A stretch of DNA of 64,000 nt from positions 62,001 to 126,000 of the forward strand of contig JACKAU010000021.1 in NCBI GenBank assembly GCA_020634855.1, written 5' to 3'. Below are positions 63,175-64,000 of the stretch, piece after piece. Numbering within the stretch: position 1 is the first letter of the stretch; each line of letters opens with the position of its first letter. The position numbers and the translations under genes are program-made. Under the pieces are notes generated by a model. The model had not been told where the DNA came from and made no database searches. It worked only from the letters and a program-made list of their open reading frames with translations. The stretch comes from Anaerolineales bacterium. Lineage in GTDB: Bacteria; Chloroflexota; Anaerolineae; 4572-78; J111.

Positions 63175-64000
63175 ATGAACCCTTCGACCCGCCGGACATC
63201 GGTCTACTCGAAAAATGTCGATTTTTCGCTCATCCTAATCCTCTTTCTGACCAGCCGCCTGATGATGCTGCTGGCTTTTCCCATCGATAGTGTCATTGTC
63301 TACGGCGATTATCAACACTACTTTAATGTGGCCGGTTTAAGCCAGGTTGGCGGCTGCGCGTTCGCCACCGGTGCGACGGCGCCCTGTTTTCCCTATCTCA
63401 ACTATTGGTATGAATTTCCGCCCATTTTTGCCTATCTCAATATTGGGGTGTTTTATCTGGCCGGCGGACAGTTCAAAAATTATGTGGTTTTGTTGGGCTT
63501 TGTCTTACTCATCGCCGAGGCCGGGAATTTGATTTTGCTGTACCGGCTGGCCGGTACTCTGTACGGGCCGGTGCGGGCCATTAATACTGCCTGGATTTAT
63601 ACGGCCCTATTTGTGCCAATCTTCTTTTGGTTGGGGAATTTCGATGCTCTGACGACATTTTTTATCTTACTGGCGCTTTATGCGTTAATTCAGAGTAAAT
63701 CGAAATTATTGGCGCTGGCTTTGGGCTTGGGAACCATGGTTAAGTTTCTGCCGGTGTTGCTACTGGCGACGGTCTGGCGGATGAAAGGGCTTAAGCCTAT
63801 GCTCGGCTATGCGGCGGCTACAGTGCTGATCAGCCTGGTTATTTTTGCGCCCTTTGCGCTGATCAATCCGGAGCAAACGTTGGCCTCGTTGCGGGCGCAG
63901 GCGGGGAAATCATCGTACCAAACGGTGTGGGCCATTATCGACGGCAATGATACCACCGGCAACTTCGGCCCGCTCATCGATCATTTCGACTCGGCCAAAG
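63175..64000 (+). CDS. Membrane glycosyltransferase (GT87/GT-C-like), N-terminal part
   Basis: Open from the ATG at 63175 to the right edge, 275 codons so far; an in-frame stop lies just upstream of this ATG. At least six hydrophobic segments are present. The first contains FSLILILFLTSRLMMLLAFP, followed by a periplasm-side DYQHYFNV region and NYWYEFPPIFAYLNI. Later ones include FWLGNFDALTTFFILLALYA and LGLGTMVKFLPVLLLATVW. The 'G.FD......LLAL......S....A..lG...K..P' phrase is characteristic of GT87 / mannosyltransferase-type GT-C enzymes that use lipid-linked sugars. Acceptor and sugar are unknown; the C-terminal part is outside the window. Confidence 0.72.
   Translation, partial: MNPSTRRTSVYSKNVDFSLILILFLTSRLMMLLAFPIDSVIVYGDYQHYFNVAGLSQVGGCAFATGATAPCFPYLNYWYEFPPIFAYLNIGVFYLAGGQFKNYVVLLGFVLLIAEAGNLILLYRLAGTLYGPVRAINTAWIYTALFVPIFFWLGNFDALTTFFILLALYALIQSKSKLLALALGLGTMVKFLPVLLLATVWRMKGLKPMLGYAAATVLISLVIFAPFALINPEQTLASLRAQAGKSSYQTVWAIIDGNDTTGNFGPLIDHFDSAK

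Noticed and set aside
63063..63290. A 75-residue frame after the last kinase
   Set aside because: It overlaps the start of the membrane glycosyltransferase in another frame and has no ribosome site or domain.

Overview
The window looks like chromosomal DNA of a free-living Gram-negative-type bacterium, most plausibly a member of the Chloroflexota (Anaerolineae-like). This is an inference from gene content: a MalT-like LuxR regulator, NB-ARC/WD40 proteins, many hybrid two-component proteins, an imelysin/di-haem/HTTM cluster, a short CstA, lipobox proteins with Thr/Pro linkers, and GTG/TTG starts preceded by GGAGG-type ribosome sites. No rRNA, tRNA or CRISPR array was recognised. Base composition is mixed, moderately GC-rich over most of the window, with a clearly AT-rich block at about 34.3-36.8 kb.

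0-11.4 kb: sulfur and signalling. A sulfite-oxidase-family gene runs off the left edge. It is followed by two methyltransferases, a small unknown protein and a decayed STAS fragment. Operator-like inverted repeats (TAGGACAA-N9-TTGTCCTA type) are scattered among them. Next come an unusual REC-LuxR protein and a 7-TM hybrid histidine kinase on the minus strand. Divergent from these is a tight three-gene operon: (i) a cytoplasmic REC / NitT-TauT-type substrate-binding domain / CheW fusion, (ii) a DUF169 protein, (iii) a cysteine desulfurase with a DsrC/TusE-like N-terminal domain. I consider this operon the most likely undescribed system in the window.

11.4-20.2 kb: two very large paralogous STAND proteins (helical N-terminal domain, TIR, NB-ARC, WD40 propeller). 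Copy 1 keeps the glutamate expected for TIR NADase activity, and copy 2 has leucine there. A small GIY-YIG protein lies 25 bp downstream of copy 1. The arrangement resembles a defence or self/non-self recognition locus.

20.3-33.3 kb: a pirin, a protealysin-type M4 protease with an emfourin-like inhibitor gene, a secreted GH15 glucoamylase with duplicated C-terminal modules, a hotdog thioesterase, an operon of a periplasmic-binding lipoprotein with a sensor kinase and a NarL-type regulator, and a CstA-family transporter with a hairpin leader.

33.3-43.5 kb: accessory region. It holds a 40-42 bp tandem repeat block, an AT-rich GAPS4-like antiphage pair whose second gene carries two frameshifts, a frameshifted AbrB-type antitoxin, and small genes (DUF1801, zinc ribbon, membrane protein, SRPBCC, DUF4037/YcxB, lipoprotein). 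An MntA/DUF4160/DUF2442 toxin-antitoxin-like cluster closes it. A roughly 155 bp repeat carrying a strong extended -10 promoter occurs three times, each time just upstream of a gene in the same orientation.

43.5-64 kb: an iron-related imelysin / di-haem / imelysin / HTTM operon, a DUF839 remnant, a P-loop kinase-like protein, and a MalT-like regulator with an in-frame heptamer repeat. These are followed by a fused MFS/spermidine synthase, tandem small paralogues, two Hsp20 genes and ClpB, a multi-domain sensor kinase, and the start of a membrane glycosyltransferase at the right edge.
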